From positions 139,699 through 203,698 of the forward strand of contig MNCI01014250.1 of assembly GCA_015680685.1 (NCBI GenBank): 64,000 nt of DNA. The letters are read 5' to 3'. Made by a program: the position numbers and the translations under genes. The DNA is from Gnetum montanum. Taxonomy: Eukaryota > Streptophyta > Gnetopsida > Gnetales > Gnetaceae. Positions 34,060 to 45,830 of the stretch are shown piece after piece. A model generated the notes under the pieces. That model searched no databases, was not told the origin of the DNA, and saw nothing but the letters and a program-made list of their open reading frames with translations. Positions within the stretch are counted from its first letter, which is position 1, and the number at the start of each line of letters is the position of its first letter.

Positions 34060-34920
34060 TGATGAGTGGTGAGGTATCCCTACACTCAAGCATACAAATA
34101 CGAGCGTAGCACGTGCGATCCAGTCAAACTCCATAGACTAAGTGCCTACATATCTCATGAAACACTTAGGGTTAATCATTCGTTGTCTTCCCAGACTTAC
34201 TTGTAGTTGTCATGGTGTATGGTTAAGTAAGTTCGAGGTATGTGATTTTTATGTCTTTTTATATTTTATCTCCTATGCTAACAAGGTGAAGGGTAGAGAG
34301 ACTAACCACTAACTTTAACTAATGAACTAAGTCTAATTTAACCTAGCGTCAGCATCCGTTCCCACTTACCGTACACACCCTGAACCGATGCAACCTTGGC
34401 TACCAAATGTTAATCGTTGCTGGGATCACCAAGCGTAATGCACATGCTCGAAGTGGTCGTACTGAGGCACTTAACTAGGAGAGAAGGGTTGAGAAAGATT
34501 TAATAACTAATAAAGCATGTAAATAACGAATAATATATAATAATAAATAAAATCCTAATTAGCCTATTCCATGCACTGCAAGGTTTATCCAAGAAGCTCG
34601 TCTTTATTGCCGTACAAAAACTTCTATTTAGGTACAATGTCTACTCGAATAAAGATCTGTTCACTCTGGAGTTCCTACTGCGGGCACATGGAAATTAATC
34701 TATCTTTGGAGTGGAAAAACTACCAGAGTTTTCCTACAGTCTAGGCCTAGAATGAGGAAACAAGGGAGAGCCGCCTCTTATTTATAGATATGATGGCACA
34801 CTGCAATATCGCATACAGAATATCGTAGGGGAAGACATGATATCGCGAGGGATGCGATATCGCGACGGTCACGATATTGCGTATGCGATATTGCGGCCCA
34901 TGCGATATCGCGTCCCATCA
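34060..34920 (-). repeat. 5' LTR of element B
   Basis: 861 bp, TGATGAGTGG...CGTCCCATCA. On the minus strand it begins with a run of GATATCGC-type palindromes (plus 34800-34915), then a TATA region (plus about 34788, CTTATTTATAGATATG). The palindromes would lie upstream of the TATA box in the U3 part. Confidence 0.9.
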
Positions 34921-35130
34921 ATGGGTGTGCTTTGAATTTCCATCGTTTTTCTTTTCTTTTTTTTTTCTTTTTGAGATGGGAACCACACCATGCAAAGATG
35001 TATCTAACTTCCTTTATTATTCAACATGGAACAATAAAAAATCCATGAAAACACACATGCACCCAAGCAAGAAAAAAGGCACAAAAAATATTGAATCCCC
35101 TTGAAGTCACACCTTGCTTAGACCTTTGAC
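34921..35130 (-). mobile_element. End of tandem unit 1
   Basis: The sequence interrupted by element B continues here with box GGTGTGCTTTGAATTT (34924) and AACCACACCATGCAAAGA. It matches 44004-44178 in unit 2 and stops matching at about 35108, where the next unit's ORF3 begins. Confidence 0.75.
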
Positions 35131-37937
35131 TCCTTCTCTTATTTCAGGTGCATGTAGTGGTTGAGGCAACTATGGCTGTTCTATTGCAGTTGCCACTTTT
35201 AATGGAAGGAAAAGGGCATCCAATAATTCCTTTATCTTCTCCTCCTTGCTTTGGGTGTCATTAATATTCCATGAAACATCACCAATGTGGGCTGGAATGG
35301 GGATATCCCATGGACAGGGCATTACTGGAAACAACTCCTTCACATTGACAAACCATGCACTAAATTGCTTTTATTTGATATCAAATGCTCTGAGTGTGTT
35401 CTATAGCTCATAGTAGTCATTCATCCTCTTGGCCAGGTTCTCAGTAGTTAGTCTTTGATTAGTGAACTTTGCCTTTAGAACCTTGAGTTCTACATTTGCC
35501 ACTGCAAGATTTTTCTTGGTGTGCTTATGGTGCTTGAACTCTACCTTGTACAACAAGTATGAGTTGGTCCCTTGTTTTTTCAATTTAGACTATAATTGCC
35601 CACTAGTCAGCATAGCCATATTTTCATAATGAAGATTGGCAAGATCCATGTATTTTTTCATCTCCTCAATCTGCAATGCCTTCATTTGGATCTCCACTTT
35701 CTTGTAGGCATCTATCCCATCAATGATAGGTTGCCAAATCTCTCTTCCTTATTGGAGTTGCTAGAGTGTCTTGTTTACTTTTGCCTTTACTAACTAGATG
35801 TGTTTTTTATTAACTTATTTTTGTAGACCAACTTGATCTTGGTAGTGATTTTTAACTCTCTCAAATTTAAAAGCCTTGAAATTTATAGGTGACTACTTTG
35901 ATTGTAGTCTTTTGGGAAAAAGAACAAACCTCTTCCATGGAGAGGTTCCTATTTTTCATTATCAATCTCCTTAGCTCAGTGTTCACTCTGGCTAGCTACT
36001 CCTGTTGTTGATGGATGAAATCTAACATTTGCTATTTTTGCACAACAACATTTTGTAGGCTATGATTCTCTACTATCAATTATACATTTTCCTTGTGGGT
36101 CTAATCCAAGGACTTTTGAATTTTATGTTGAGTGCCCTTTGATAAGGATTGATAGAACACTAGTGTCTCCATCACACCCTAAACCCCTTTTAATCTTGTG
36201 TAAAGCTGTTCAAGAGCTTCATCCTTTATCAATGCTGGGTTGAGGAATGTAGGATTAATAATCTGGGCTCTTAGTTTGGTAACCTCTGCAGATAAGCATT
36301 CATTTAGCTCTTATGTTATTTTGAGTTGCCCCTCCAAAATGATGTTCTTGCCCCTTGCTTCTAGTAGGTTTGACTAGGTTACAATTATGTTGTCTGGAAG
36401 GTCGAAGACATCTGTAATCAATTGCCCAATTCCCACCAGTTAATCCAGTAATTGTTCATGTTGTGCTATGCTCAATTTACCAGTTACTATCCCTATGGGT
36501 GTAGAGACATCTAGTACAAATGCCTTAGGTGCATTTAGAGATTTGACAATTTTATCAACAACCACTTCTGCTGGTGTCTCCTACCCCTCATGCTACACAT
36601 CACTAAAATTGTTGCCTCCTCGTCCTCCTACAAGTGCACTAAAAAAGTAGCAACATTCCCAAATATTTTTTGGAATTTCTACTATTGCAAGAGGGATACC
36701 GTCAGCTCTCAAGTAGTAGGATTTGATCTTGTAGGTGACTGCATTCTTTGGGCTGAAAAATTGGTCCACCTTCCTTCATCTAGCTAACTGTTTGAGCCAC
36801 TTCATTCAATTGACTCATCACTAGCTGGTACACAGATGGATTTCCACCACTCATTCCTACTTGTTGGTCTTACTCACTCAAGAGCCATTCTTTAAATTCG
36901 TGTAATCATTGAGAACTTACAGTGATATCTGGCATTGTTTGTTGAGTGGGTGGTGGAGGTGGTGATTGTTACTCCTCTTCTTGGATGACTTTTGCATGGA
37001 ATTTTTCTCTCATCATCTCCATCTAGTTAGTGGATGGAGCACGTTGGACATCGTCATTTGTATAGCAGGTTATCCCTCCCCTCTAACATAGTTTTCTTAT
37101 TATGCATGGAAAGTGGAGTGCCTTCCTTCCACATTCATTCTCCTTAAAGCATTTTTCTATCTTAAGATATATTAGCTATGGAAGGTTGATAAGGAGTCTA
37201 CCACTTAGAGTAGTACACACATAGGCAGAGAAGGTAGTGATCTTGCTTGGCCTCACCATTGGATTGAGGGGAAAGGCTACAATCTTGTAGTAGATTCTCT
37301 CTATTAGTATGAATGCACCATAATTCTTATGATTAACACCATAAAACCACTATATCCATTCTTTCTTGATGTTGGGGTCTACCTATATTGGAATCTTAGC
37401 AAGATTTGTCCCAATTTTTGGCAACCCAAGTGCCTTTCAAATGGCTTGCGTCGAGTAGGACACTAAAATATCCTTGATCTTGATTGTTGATCTAGGTTTC
37501 TTGTTATTCTAGAATAAGAATGTCTCTCCCATGTACGACTCACTATTGGAAGTGATGATGGGCCATATGTGAGAGGTCTTCAGTTGATCTTGTACTTCTT
37601 GAGGTGCTTACTTCAAGAAAGAGGCATAATTCAACTCTTGGAGCACCATTTTCAAAACCTCCTTTGATTTGATCTGCTTGATGAAAACTTTTATCAAGGT
37701 CACCTCAAGGTTTGCTTGTGGAGTTGGTGCCTCATCCCAGTGGGATTACTTTGTCACTACTACTTGTTTTGGAATTTGATGAATAGATTCCACTTTGGGC
37801 TCCTCCCTAAGAGGTCCCATAGCATATGTTGTTACTTATTATTTTTGGGCTTGTTCTTGGCCCCTTTCCATTCATGGTCATTTGTCCCATGGCTGTGATG
37901 GTCCTCCTTCCTATGTGTGCTTCTCCTTTGGTACCAT
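35131..37937 (-). pseudogene. ORF3 remnant in tandem unit 2
   Basis: Collinear with 6923-9747. The start codon is kept (ATG at 37937) and the coding trace runs to about 35131, with many stops. Conserved traces match MWPIIT, the GETFLF region, and the MNDPR-like block near 35260. It is too decayed to be expressed. Confidence 0.7.
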
Positions 37938-40116
37938 CTATGATCACAACATAGCCAAGGATTAGTATATATAATGTGTAACTTATAATGTTTTGATACC
38001 TCTTCTTTTCAGTTAGTTACACTTAGGCTAAGGTTGGACCATGGTAGATTCATTATTTTATTAATTTTTAAGTTCAAAGTATTACCAGAGCTAGTTGGAA
38101 GGGTTTAAATTTTTTAATTTGATGTCTGCATGTTGGTTTCTTTATTTAACCTTTGTGGGAGTTAGAAACATTTTAGAAAACTTTTCTATCAAAAACTCAA
38201 AAATTTTATGTTTGTGGCCTCTATGACAAAGAGCTTACCTTTGGTAGCTACAGGGTTGAGGAACTGAGTGATTTGGACAAACAATTAGGAAGATATGGCT
38301 TCTAGAAGGTTCTGAGCTCTAAAAATTACAGAAACTCCTTTGGCATTTGAAAGGAAATGTGAAAAAGTTGATGTATGGGCATGTATATATATATATATAT
38401 ATATATATACTATTTTTGTGTTTTGTCGATAGGGTCCCATATATGGGGTCTTGTACATGTAGGGTTTGTCAATGGATATCCATTTACGAAGGCTATAAGC
38501 AAAATTTTTCAACTTGAATTTGTCATAAAATACATGGAGTTTTCTGATGAAAGTGGGATCCATGGAGTCCCCATAAAATCCAAGAACTTGATGGAATCAT
38601 CAAAGAGGGTTTTGAAAATCTCAAACATTGACAAATTGGGTGGAAAATTTGTTCATTGAAGAAATTTTCTTAAGGAGTGCACAGTTGGGTGCATTGAATG
38701 GGGTGTATGAAGTTTTGGATTGCTGGAATGTCTAAGGGTGAGGTACTTAACTAATCCAACCAAGAGATATGTAAGTGGGTCCTTCCCATAGTAGGCACAT
38801 GCCCTTTTTTCCCTTGCATAACCTCAACCTAAGAAGTCTGTGGACCTCATATGTGATTAATGGTTATGAAAGTTAAGGACCAAAACCTAGAAGAATCTAC
38901 CTAAGAATTTAGACACATCAAACCAAGACATCGAATAGGGACATGAACATTGACAATGAGGTTAGTCATGGAAAGCATAGATGGATGAGAGAGAAGGTGG
39001 AATGGAGTTCTTAATTAAGGTCATGCAAAGTTCCTCCTGAATTTTTGTGGTTAAATGACCTAATAAAATCCATCCTTAGTCTAGACCAAAACCAACCACA
39101 TTTAGTAACTTCACATCGTCACCCTAAGATCAGTCCATTCCCTTGAGATACAAGAGTGCTCCCATAGATCAATCAACATTCCTTATAGAGAAGAAAAGAG
39201 AAGCAGGAAGTGTGAAAGGACCTTAGTTAGAGGGGACTTTCAAGCATGGGTAACATGTCTTTCTAGTCCCATAACCAATGCTTGGAGCTTGTTATTCTGT
39301 TTAAGGGGTGTGCTTTGAATTCCCATCATCATTTCATTTTTTTCATCATAATTTTTTTTTTGTGTTTTTATTTTTTATTTTTTTAGATGGGAACCACACC
39401 ATGCAAAGACTTATTCGATACAGAATGGTAAGAAATCCATGAAAACAATCATACATCCAAGTAAGTAGAAGGCTACATAGAGTATTGAGTTCCCTCAAAG
39501 TCACATCTTGTTCAAACCTTTGAATCCTTTCCAAGTCTAGAAAATACGAAGATCATAAGTTCATTAAAGGTTTACTTAATGAAAAGGGATCTCATATGTC
39601 CAAAACAAGGAAAACCATAGAGTTTTTGGGTGGGTGGATGTCGTGGATTCATTGCCTATTCCATAAAAAAGAAACCATGTCTTAGTTATTAGTACCAACA
39701 TTCAAAAATAGAAACTAGACATTAGCAATCAAAAATAATAAGTACAAACCACAATTAACAATAGTTACAATACCACTGTGTCCTTTTGGCACAAAGCACT
39801 TTATTAGCAAAAATTTAGAAAATCACAGCCAAAACAAAGGAAATTATATAATAAAGTGTAAAATATTCAAGAAAAATCAAACGTATCAATGATGGTGTAA
39901 AACAAAAAATGGTGTAAAATAGGAACAAGTATAAAACAAAAAGGTGTAACATAAACAAAGTGTAAAACAAAAAATAGAAAAATTTAGAGCCACGTAAATG
40001 ATTATCACAAATGACCATGTCCCCCATGACTAAGTTTGAAGGAGGAGATCCAAAAGATTGAGCAAGGTTGTCCATCCAATGAGGTATTCATTGCACTAGC
40101 TTGCTTGATCTCATGG
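37938..40116 (-). mobile_element. Unit 2 noncoding block, uninterrupted version of the element C target
   Basis: Contains (TA)n at 38383-38409. Around 38440-38460 (GTCTTGTACATGTAGGG) it shows the continuous sequence that element C split in unit 1. The box GGTGTGCTTTGAATTC is at 39307 and a TGTAAAAC array at 39893-39975. No gene. Confidence 0.8.
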
Positions 40117-40809
40117 AAAGGTTTTATTTGTTGAATGTTGACCAGTTGTTTCTTGTTCGAGCTCTTAGGTTTGTAAATTAACATGGCCCTAGAAGAAAAC
40201 ATTTTGTCAATTATATAAGGCCCTTCCCATAATGTTTGAAATTTTTTTCATTAAGGAACAAGTGTGGGGTTCTAGTAGAGGATCTTATCTTTAGGTTGAA
40301 ATTTGACTTTCCTTATTCTTAGGTCAAGTCGTTACTTGTAGAATGCCTTATGCACTTCAATAAAGAATAGGGCCACTAATCAATTTTAATCTAGCATGTT
40401 AAGGTTGATCAATTGTTCTCTTTGTGCTCAATATTTAGGTCATAGGCTACTAAAAGTGTAGGGAGCTTGGATTGAAAGTGCACCGAAAAGGTAGCAACAT
40501 TCCTAGAGATTTCTTAGAATTATTGCTATTGAGAAAGGGACATCATTACCTCTTAAGTGTTAGGATTTAATCTTGCAAGCACTTGCATTCTTTGAACAGA
40601 AAACATTGATATCAAATCCTCCATCTTGTTGATTGATCATGCCACCTCGTTGAGATGACTCAATGCTAGCCTATAGATAGAGGATTTACCACCACATGGT
40701 CCTACTTGCTACTGCCACCTTTTCTCTTGAATTAGTTACACTTGGCTAAGTTATGATCATGGCAAATTAATCATTTTAATGTTATGTTATTATTATTTTT
40801 AATCATATG
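40117..40809 (-). pseudogene. Chimeric integrase/ORF3 remnant in unit 2
   Basis: Collinear with 25022-25726, with the same switch from integrase to ORF3 at about 40490 and the same upstream-of-ORF3 sequence running into the LTR. Confidence 0.75.
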
Positions 40810-41670
40810 TGATGAGCGGTGAGGTACCCCTACACCCAACCATATGAATCATTAAGGTGTTCACACACAATCCGGTCAAATTCCGTGGACCCATAGTTCT
40901 CCAGTGTACTAGTTCTTCTAGGAAGTGAAATGGACATTGAGAATATTCATTGTCTTCCCAATTACACTTATGAAACTCAAGGGTATGGTTTAAGTGCAAT
41001 TTAGGTACATGATTTTATTAATTTTATGTTTTATAAGTTTAGTCGCCTACAACAAGAATGAAAGGTATAGTAGTTTAAGATCTAATTCATTTACTGCCTA
41101 GCTAGCCTAGCACAAGTACCTGTCCCACTTTCCTGGACACATCCTGAACACGTATAGCACTACTAGGCTACCAAACATTAAGCGTTTCTAGTACCAAGTG
41201 CTACATGTATGCTTGAATTAGTCATGCTTGTGTTCATTAACAATTGGAGATAAATTGCTTAATTTAAATGCATTAAAGTAAAGTGCATTAAAGAAAACAT
41301 AAATCTATTCTCAGTGCTGCAAGGATTATCAAAAGGGTTCATTTTATTCTTGTCACACTACTGCACTCAGGTACATCAATGTTTGAACAAAGATCCGTAC
41401 ACACTCAAACTCCTACTATGGGCACTTAGAAATATTCTAACTTTGGAGAAAAAAAAAACTACAATAACTTTTCTACTTTGATAAAAACTAAAAAAGCTAA
41501 CTAAAAACTATTTGCAAATCATGAGACCAAGCACTATATTTATAGGTCGGTGTATACCCTTTGATATCGGATATCCGACATCGCATCCTAGGCTCTGACA
41601 TCAAATACCTAATGTTGAGGCTTCGATATCAAGTACCTGATATGGGAGCTATGAAAAATGTGATTTATCA
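40810..41670 (-). repeat. Gypsy LTR in unit 2
   Basis: TGATGAGCGGTGAGG...TGATTTATCA, then TACCCCCATGATTG. Collinear with 25727-26600, with the same left flank. Confidence 0.85.
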
Positions 41671-42561
41671 TACCCCCATGATTGAATGAAAACTTGTTCT
41701 CGAGTAAAGAAGAGGAGGAACAAATTCCTTACAAAATATTAGGCAAGTATGCGATTATTGACTGACATACAAATTGACTTAGATGGAACAGATAGACTCT
41801 AAGTGCCCGAGTGTTACAATCTTTACAAAATTGGGTGTTCATGATAAGAGATGTAAACACCCTGGATAAATTGACATCTAACACCTCTTGGTAGCTGAAG
41901 AGAGAGATAAAAAATCCAATGATAATGAACGAGCCTTGTTGTGTGGCACTGCTGCATCATCCTCGGGAAAGATAGTCTCACTTCTAGTTCATGCTTTCCA
42001 GTGCAACCACAACAAAATCATGAATTAGTCTGCACTGTGTAATACATAGCTGATAAGTACCTTGTCTCGTTAGTGGTTACACTCTGCTAGGTTGTGATTG
42101 TGGTAGATTGATTCCTTTAGTAATGTTAGCAGGAAGATTGACAAATAGGGTAAAATAGAGAAGCAGTCCATTAAAGTTGAAAAAGTTCTACCCAAGGAAA
42201 TATTTGAAGAGGGTGTAAGAATTCACAACAATAAAAAGGAAAGTTCACTAAAAAATGTTGTGAAGATGTCATTGATGGGATAAACAAAAGGATTTGGTTG
42301 TAAGAGTGTTTAAGGATAAAGAACTTAACTAATCTAACCAAAAGATATGCAAGTGGGTCCTCCCCAAAGTAAGCATAGGCCTTTATTTCCCTTGCATAAC
42401 TTCAAACCAAGGAGTCTGTTGGCCCTATGGATGATTAATGGTTATGGAAGGTTAAGCACAAAAACTCGGAAGAAACTACCTAGGAATTTTGACACATTAG
42501 ACCAAGACATCAAACAAAAATATGAAACTGGCAGTGAGGTGAGACATGGAAAGTATATATG

Positions 42562-42603
<42 letters not shown>

Positions 42604-43037
42604 NNNNNNNNNNNNNNNNNNNGGAATGGAGTTCTTGATTAAGGTCACATGAGGTCCCTTGTGGATTTTATGGTTAAATGACTTGATAGGATCCATCATT
42701 AGCCTAGACCAAAATCAACCACGTTTAGTGACTTCGCATCACCATTCTAAGATGAGTCCATCCCCCTGAGACACAAGAGTGCTTCCACAGAACAACCACA
42801 GTTCCTTATTAGAGAAGAAAAGAGAAGTAGAAAGTGAGGAAGGGTGTTAGTTAGAGGGGACCTTCAGGCATGGGTAACATGTTTTTCTAGTTCCATAACT
42901 AGTGCTTGTAGCCTGTTTATTATGTTTAAGGGGTGTGCTTTGAATTCCCATTGGTTTTTTTTTTTTTGAAATGGAAACCACACCATGTAAAGACGTATGC
43001 ATTTATTTTGTCTAAGGGGTGTGTTTGAATTCCCATC
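41671..43037 (-). mobile_element. Unit 2 internal noncoding region, with a (GA)n tract and N run
   Basis: Matches 26601-27890. A GA microsatellite (about 42566-42603) runs directly into 19 Ns (42604-42622), so its length is not known. Two copies of the GGTGTG(C)TTTGAATTC box lie at 42932 and 43018, 86 bases apart. No gene. Confidence 0.78.
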
Positions 43038-44003
43038 TACTGAGCGGTGAGGTATCCCTATGCTTAACCATACAAATATGAGCATCCACGCACGATCCGG
43101 TCGAATTCCAAGGACTAAGTGCTTATGCACCTTTATAGAATAAGGACGGGTTAGTCAATTGTTGTCTTCCCAAGCTTACTTGTATGGCACAATTTTATGG
43201 TTAAGTAAACTTGAGGTATATGATTTTTATATATTTTTTATGTTTATGTCTGTTGATGAGTAAATTTTGGACACGCGAACACCTGTGAAAACTCGTTTTA
43301 GGAGACTATTGCCTAGGGCGCCTCCCATATGGGTACGGAAACCCAGGAATAGTCTCAGCTGGAAAGGGCTATGTGACAAAACAATAATGACAATGTTAAT
43401 GCTATTTGTGTTGCTTGTGCATGCAACTTGTCTCTGCCAGGTTTCTGTTTATAGGCAGAAAGAAAGACTTCTATCGATACCCCTCACGGTGTTTGCATTG
43501 GCACCACCGCTGTTGGGCCTTGGTCTTTGCCACATGGGCAGAAAAAAAAGAAAAGAAAACGTGTCTGTGTTTATCTGAGAAAACAGAAAACTATAGTTTA
43601 GTGATTGCTAATGCACACTGTCATTTGCAATCTGTCATTTGCAATCTGCATGTGGCCAGAGAAAACAGAAGAACAAAATAAAATAACGGTTGCTGATGGA
43701 CATGCACTACCCTCTTCCTTTATAGCGGCCTTGCGGGAGAAACCCTAACCCTAAACCGCCAATTGCCTTTGCCATGTCAACCACAACGCGGTAAAACTAA
43801 AATAAGAAAATGAGCAAGAAAAAAATAAGCCTTAAGTTTTATGGTTTATGTCGAGTTTTTTTTTTATATATATATTTTTGGCAACATGCTTAAATTTAGT
43901 AATGCTCGGATGATAAATAAAATAAAGTACTAGTTAAATTTAGTAATGCTCGGATGCCTTAAGTACGAATGCGATATCGCGGCCCTGATATCGCAGTTCA
44001 TCA
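43038..44003 (-). repeat. Solo gypsy LTR carrying a foreign insert of about 700 bp
   Basis: The left part (43038 to about 43250) is LTR sequence beginning ACTGAGCGGTGAGG; the right tip (about 43964-44003) has the GCGATATCGC motif and ends GTTCATCA. Flanks CCATC (43033-43037) and CCATT (44004-44008) fit a target duplication. The middle (about 43251-43963) is unrelated: it begins TGTTGATGAGTAAATTTTGG and holds a telo-box-like CCCTAACCCTAAACC at about 43742. It ends with a 23-bp direct repeat (43890-43912 and 43934-43956). It may be a solo LTR of another family; this is not settled. Confidence 0.68.
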
Positions 44004-44180
44004 CCATTGTTTTATTTTTTCTTTTTCTTTGTTTTTTTTCTTTTGAGATGGGAACCACACCATGCAAAGAGGTATTCAACTTCCTTTATTGGTCAACATG
44101 GAATGGTAAGGAATCCATGAAAACACACATGTGCCCAAGCAAGAAAAAAGGCACAAAGAATACCAAATCCCCTTAAATGT
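44004..44180 (-). mobile_element. End of tandem unit 2
   Basis: Matches 34935-35108 and then leaves gypsy sequence at about 44178. This is the right border of the duplicated gypsy block. Confidence 0.75.
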
Positions 44181-44514
44181 CCATGTCATTATAGTACATG
44201 GTATAAGCTTGGCATTTCCTCTCTTTCATATATTCACATGAATAAACATTGGATTACTTAGTGTGAGTGTTAAAGTCTATATTTCTTAATCATTTAGATA
44301 GTTTGGACAAAAGTGTAGCTATTCAAGATTCTCATAATGGTTTTTTTTTTAAAAAAAAAAATTCTTAGATTAATGACCATCATGTTTTTCTATATCAGTT
44401 CAAGATTGCCCATATTCTTTTCACTTTTAATACTAATATGTGGCCAAGATTTAATTATCTTTGGAAGGTTAATTACAATGTGTAGTTATAGAAGAAGCAA
44501 GGTCAAAAGGTATG
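44181..44514. other. Noncoding stretch, possibly decayed LINE
   Basis: No frame is open. Position suggests it could be further 5' sequence of the LINE remnant that follows, but no motif was recognised. Confidence 0.4.
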
Positions 44515-44690
44515 GAATGCCACTACTCTAAAAATTAGACATTTTTTGTGGTATTTGATTCATCAAGGTTTGCCTATTGGTATACGATGCTCTCATTTAG
44601 GTGTTCATGACCCAAAATATCCTGTCTGCAACATGGAAGATACATTCATCCATTATTTTTTTATGTCCCCTTGCTCATAGTTCTTGGACT
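44515..44690 (+). pseudogene. LINE remnant: zinc-binding segment downstream of reverse transcriptase
   Basis: In one plus-strand frame the order is LKIRHFLWYLIHQGLPIGIR, then CSHLGV, DPKYPVCNMEDTFIHYFF and a terminal SPCS before a stop. This is the pattern of the zf-RVT region found after the RT domain in plant non-LTR retrotransposons (LKxFLW..L...LPT...L..RG....CPxC...ET..HLFF.CP). Only this segment is recognisable, and the first Cys of the CPxC pair is changed. Confidence 0.6.
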
Positions 44691-45830
44691 TAGTGTAGCA
44701 AGCATTTACATAGTTTTCAACCAAGATTAGATGAAGTTTTATTTGGTGACACCTCAACTTCAAGGATTTTTTATTCATGCTTGGTGTTTTTTTCATCCTC
44801 TTATTCTTTATGCTATTTGAAAGTTTTGATATAATGTAGTTTTTCATAGAGATTCTCTAGCTAATGTTCTTCCATTGTCAATTCAATGTGACATCATTTA
44901 ACAATTGATGCTTCAATTGAGTTCCTAAATATTTCTCTTTTTAGTTTTCTTTTTTATTAACAAGAAGCCTTTATTAGGAAGTGAAAACTAGTTTGGGTGC
45001 TTTTGAATGAGGCAAGGTCTGATCCTTTCCATACACTAGAGAGGAGGTTTTTAAGGATTGGTTGTAAGGATGAAAACTTGAAAAGACATCCTTGAAAACA
45101 TCAAGCCTTTCCTTTTTATTGTTTTCGAGTTTCTCCTTTGCTTCTTTGGTTTTGTACTCTAAATTTTTATTTTTAATATATTTATTTTTTGGGGTTTGAC
45201 ACCCTTAAACTTAAAGGCATATTTACAGGTGAATTACCCTTCTTCATCTTATTTTTAGGTAGTAGAGTTTATTGTCATTTTTAAGGCTAATTTATAGTAT
45301 TTTTATATAAAATTTTAGCTTTAATCTCATAATATTGAGCATTAGTTGCTAGTTAGATGATCATTTCATCCAACCTTGCACTTAAAGGTGCTAAGTTCAA
45401 AACTCAATATATTGATACCCTATTTCACCTAATATATTGTCAACTTAGGAACATGTTACTTCATATTACCTATTACTAAAAAATATTCTCATTCTTTTAT
45501 CTTTTCCATTAGTCTTATAACCAATGTGATTTTATGTCATTCATCCTCACCGCTGTTGTTATCTAAAAATTTAGAATGTTTAACATTTCACTTAGTATAA
45601 GAAAGTTATAATCTTAACATCTTTCTAATTACTCTATCTATTATACATCACATTTAATTTCACCATCATTTTTATTGTTATCATATAAGATAGGGTCAAT
45701 TATTCAATATACAAAAGCTAAGATGAGAAAATTCTTGGCATGATGAATTTTTACCGAACAGCCAAATGGGGCGCGAACGACATGATGCCCTTTTCTCCGT
45801 CGAATGTTTTAACCGTGAAATGTAAGTTTT
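44691..45830. other. AT-rich noncoding stretch upstream of the RLP gene
   Basis: No gene or repeat family was recognised. It may include the 3' end of the LINE and the distal promoter of the RLP gene. Confidence 0.5.

Larger units (their letters stand above)
27895..34920 (-). mobile_element. Gypsy element B: non-autonomous, gag-protease only
   Basis: A 7,026-bp element with both LTRs, a good PBS, gag, protease and a polypurine tract, but no RT, RNase H, integrase or full ORF3. Flanks ATGGA (27890-27894) and ATGGG (34921-34925) fit a target duplication with one change. Over the first 375 or so bases the LTRs differ at about 28 positions by eye (about 7-8%). Protease ends just before where RT would start and the sequence jumps to the post-integrase noncoding block. 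This is the architecture called TR-GAG in plants: an element that must borrow enzymes. It sits inside the second GGTGTGCTTTGAATT box of unit 1. Confidence 0.88.

Noticed and set aside
34800-34918. GATATCGC repeats looked at as a CRISPR-like or satellite array
   Set aside because: Units are short, palindromic and irregularly spaced, there are no spacers, and they are confined to LTR promoter regions of a plant genome.
25727-41670. LTRs at 25727 and 40810 considered as the two ends of a single element
   Set aside because: Neither has a PBS on its left and both have the same left flank, so they are duplicated copies of one LTR rather than a 5'/3' pair.
42347-42652. Plus-strand frame of 101 aa with an Arg-Glu repeat
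   Set aside because: The repeat is the GA microsatellite and the frame runs through the N gap; the region is gypsy noncoding DNA.
43740-43757. Telomere-like repeat AACCCTAACCCTAAACC
   Set aside because: Only about two repeat units; fits a promoter telo-box or chance better than an interstitial telomere.
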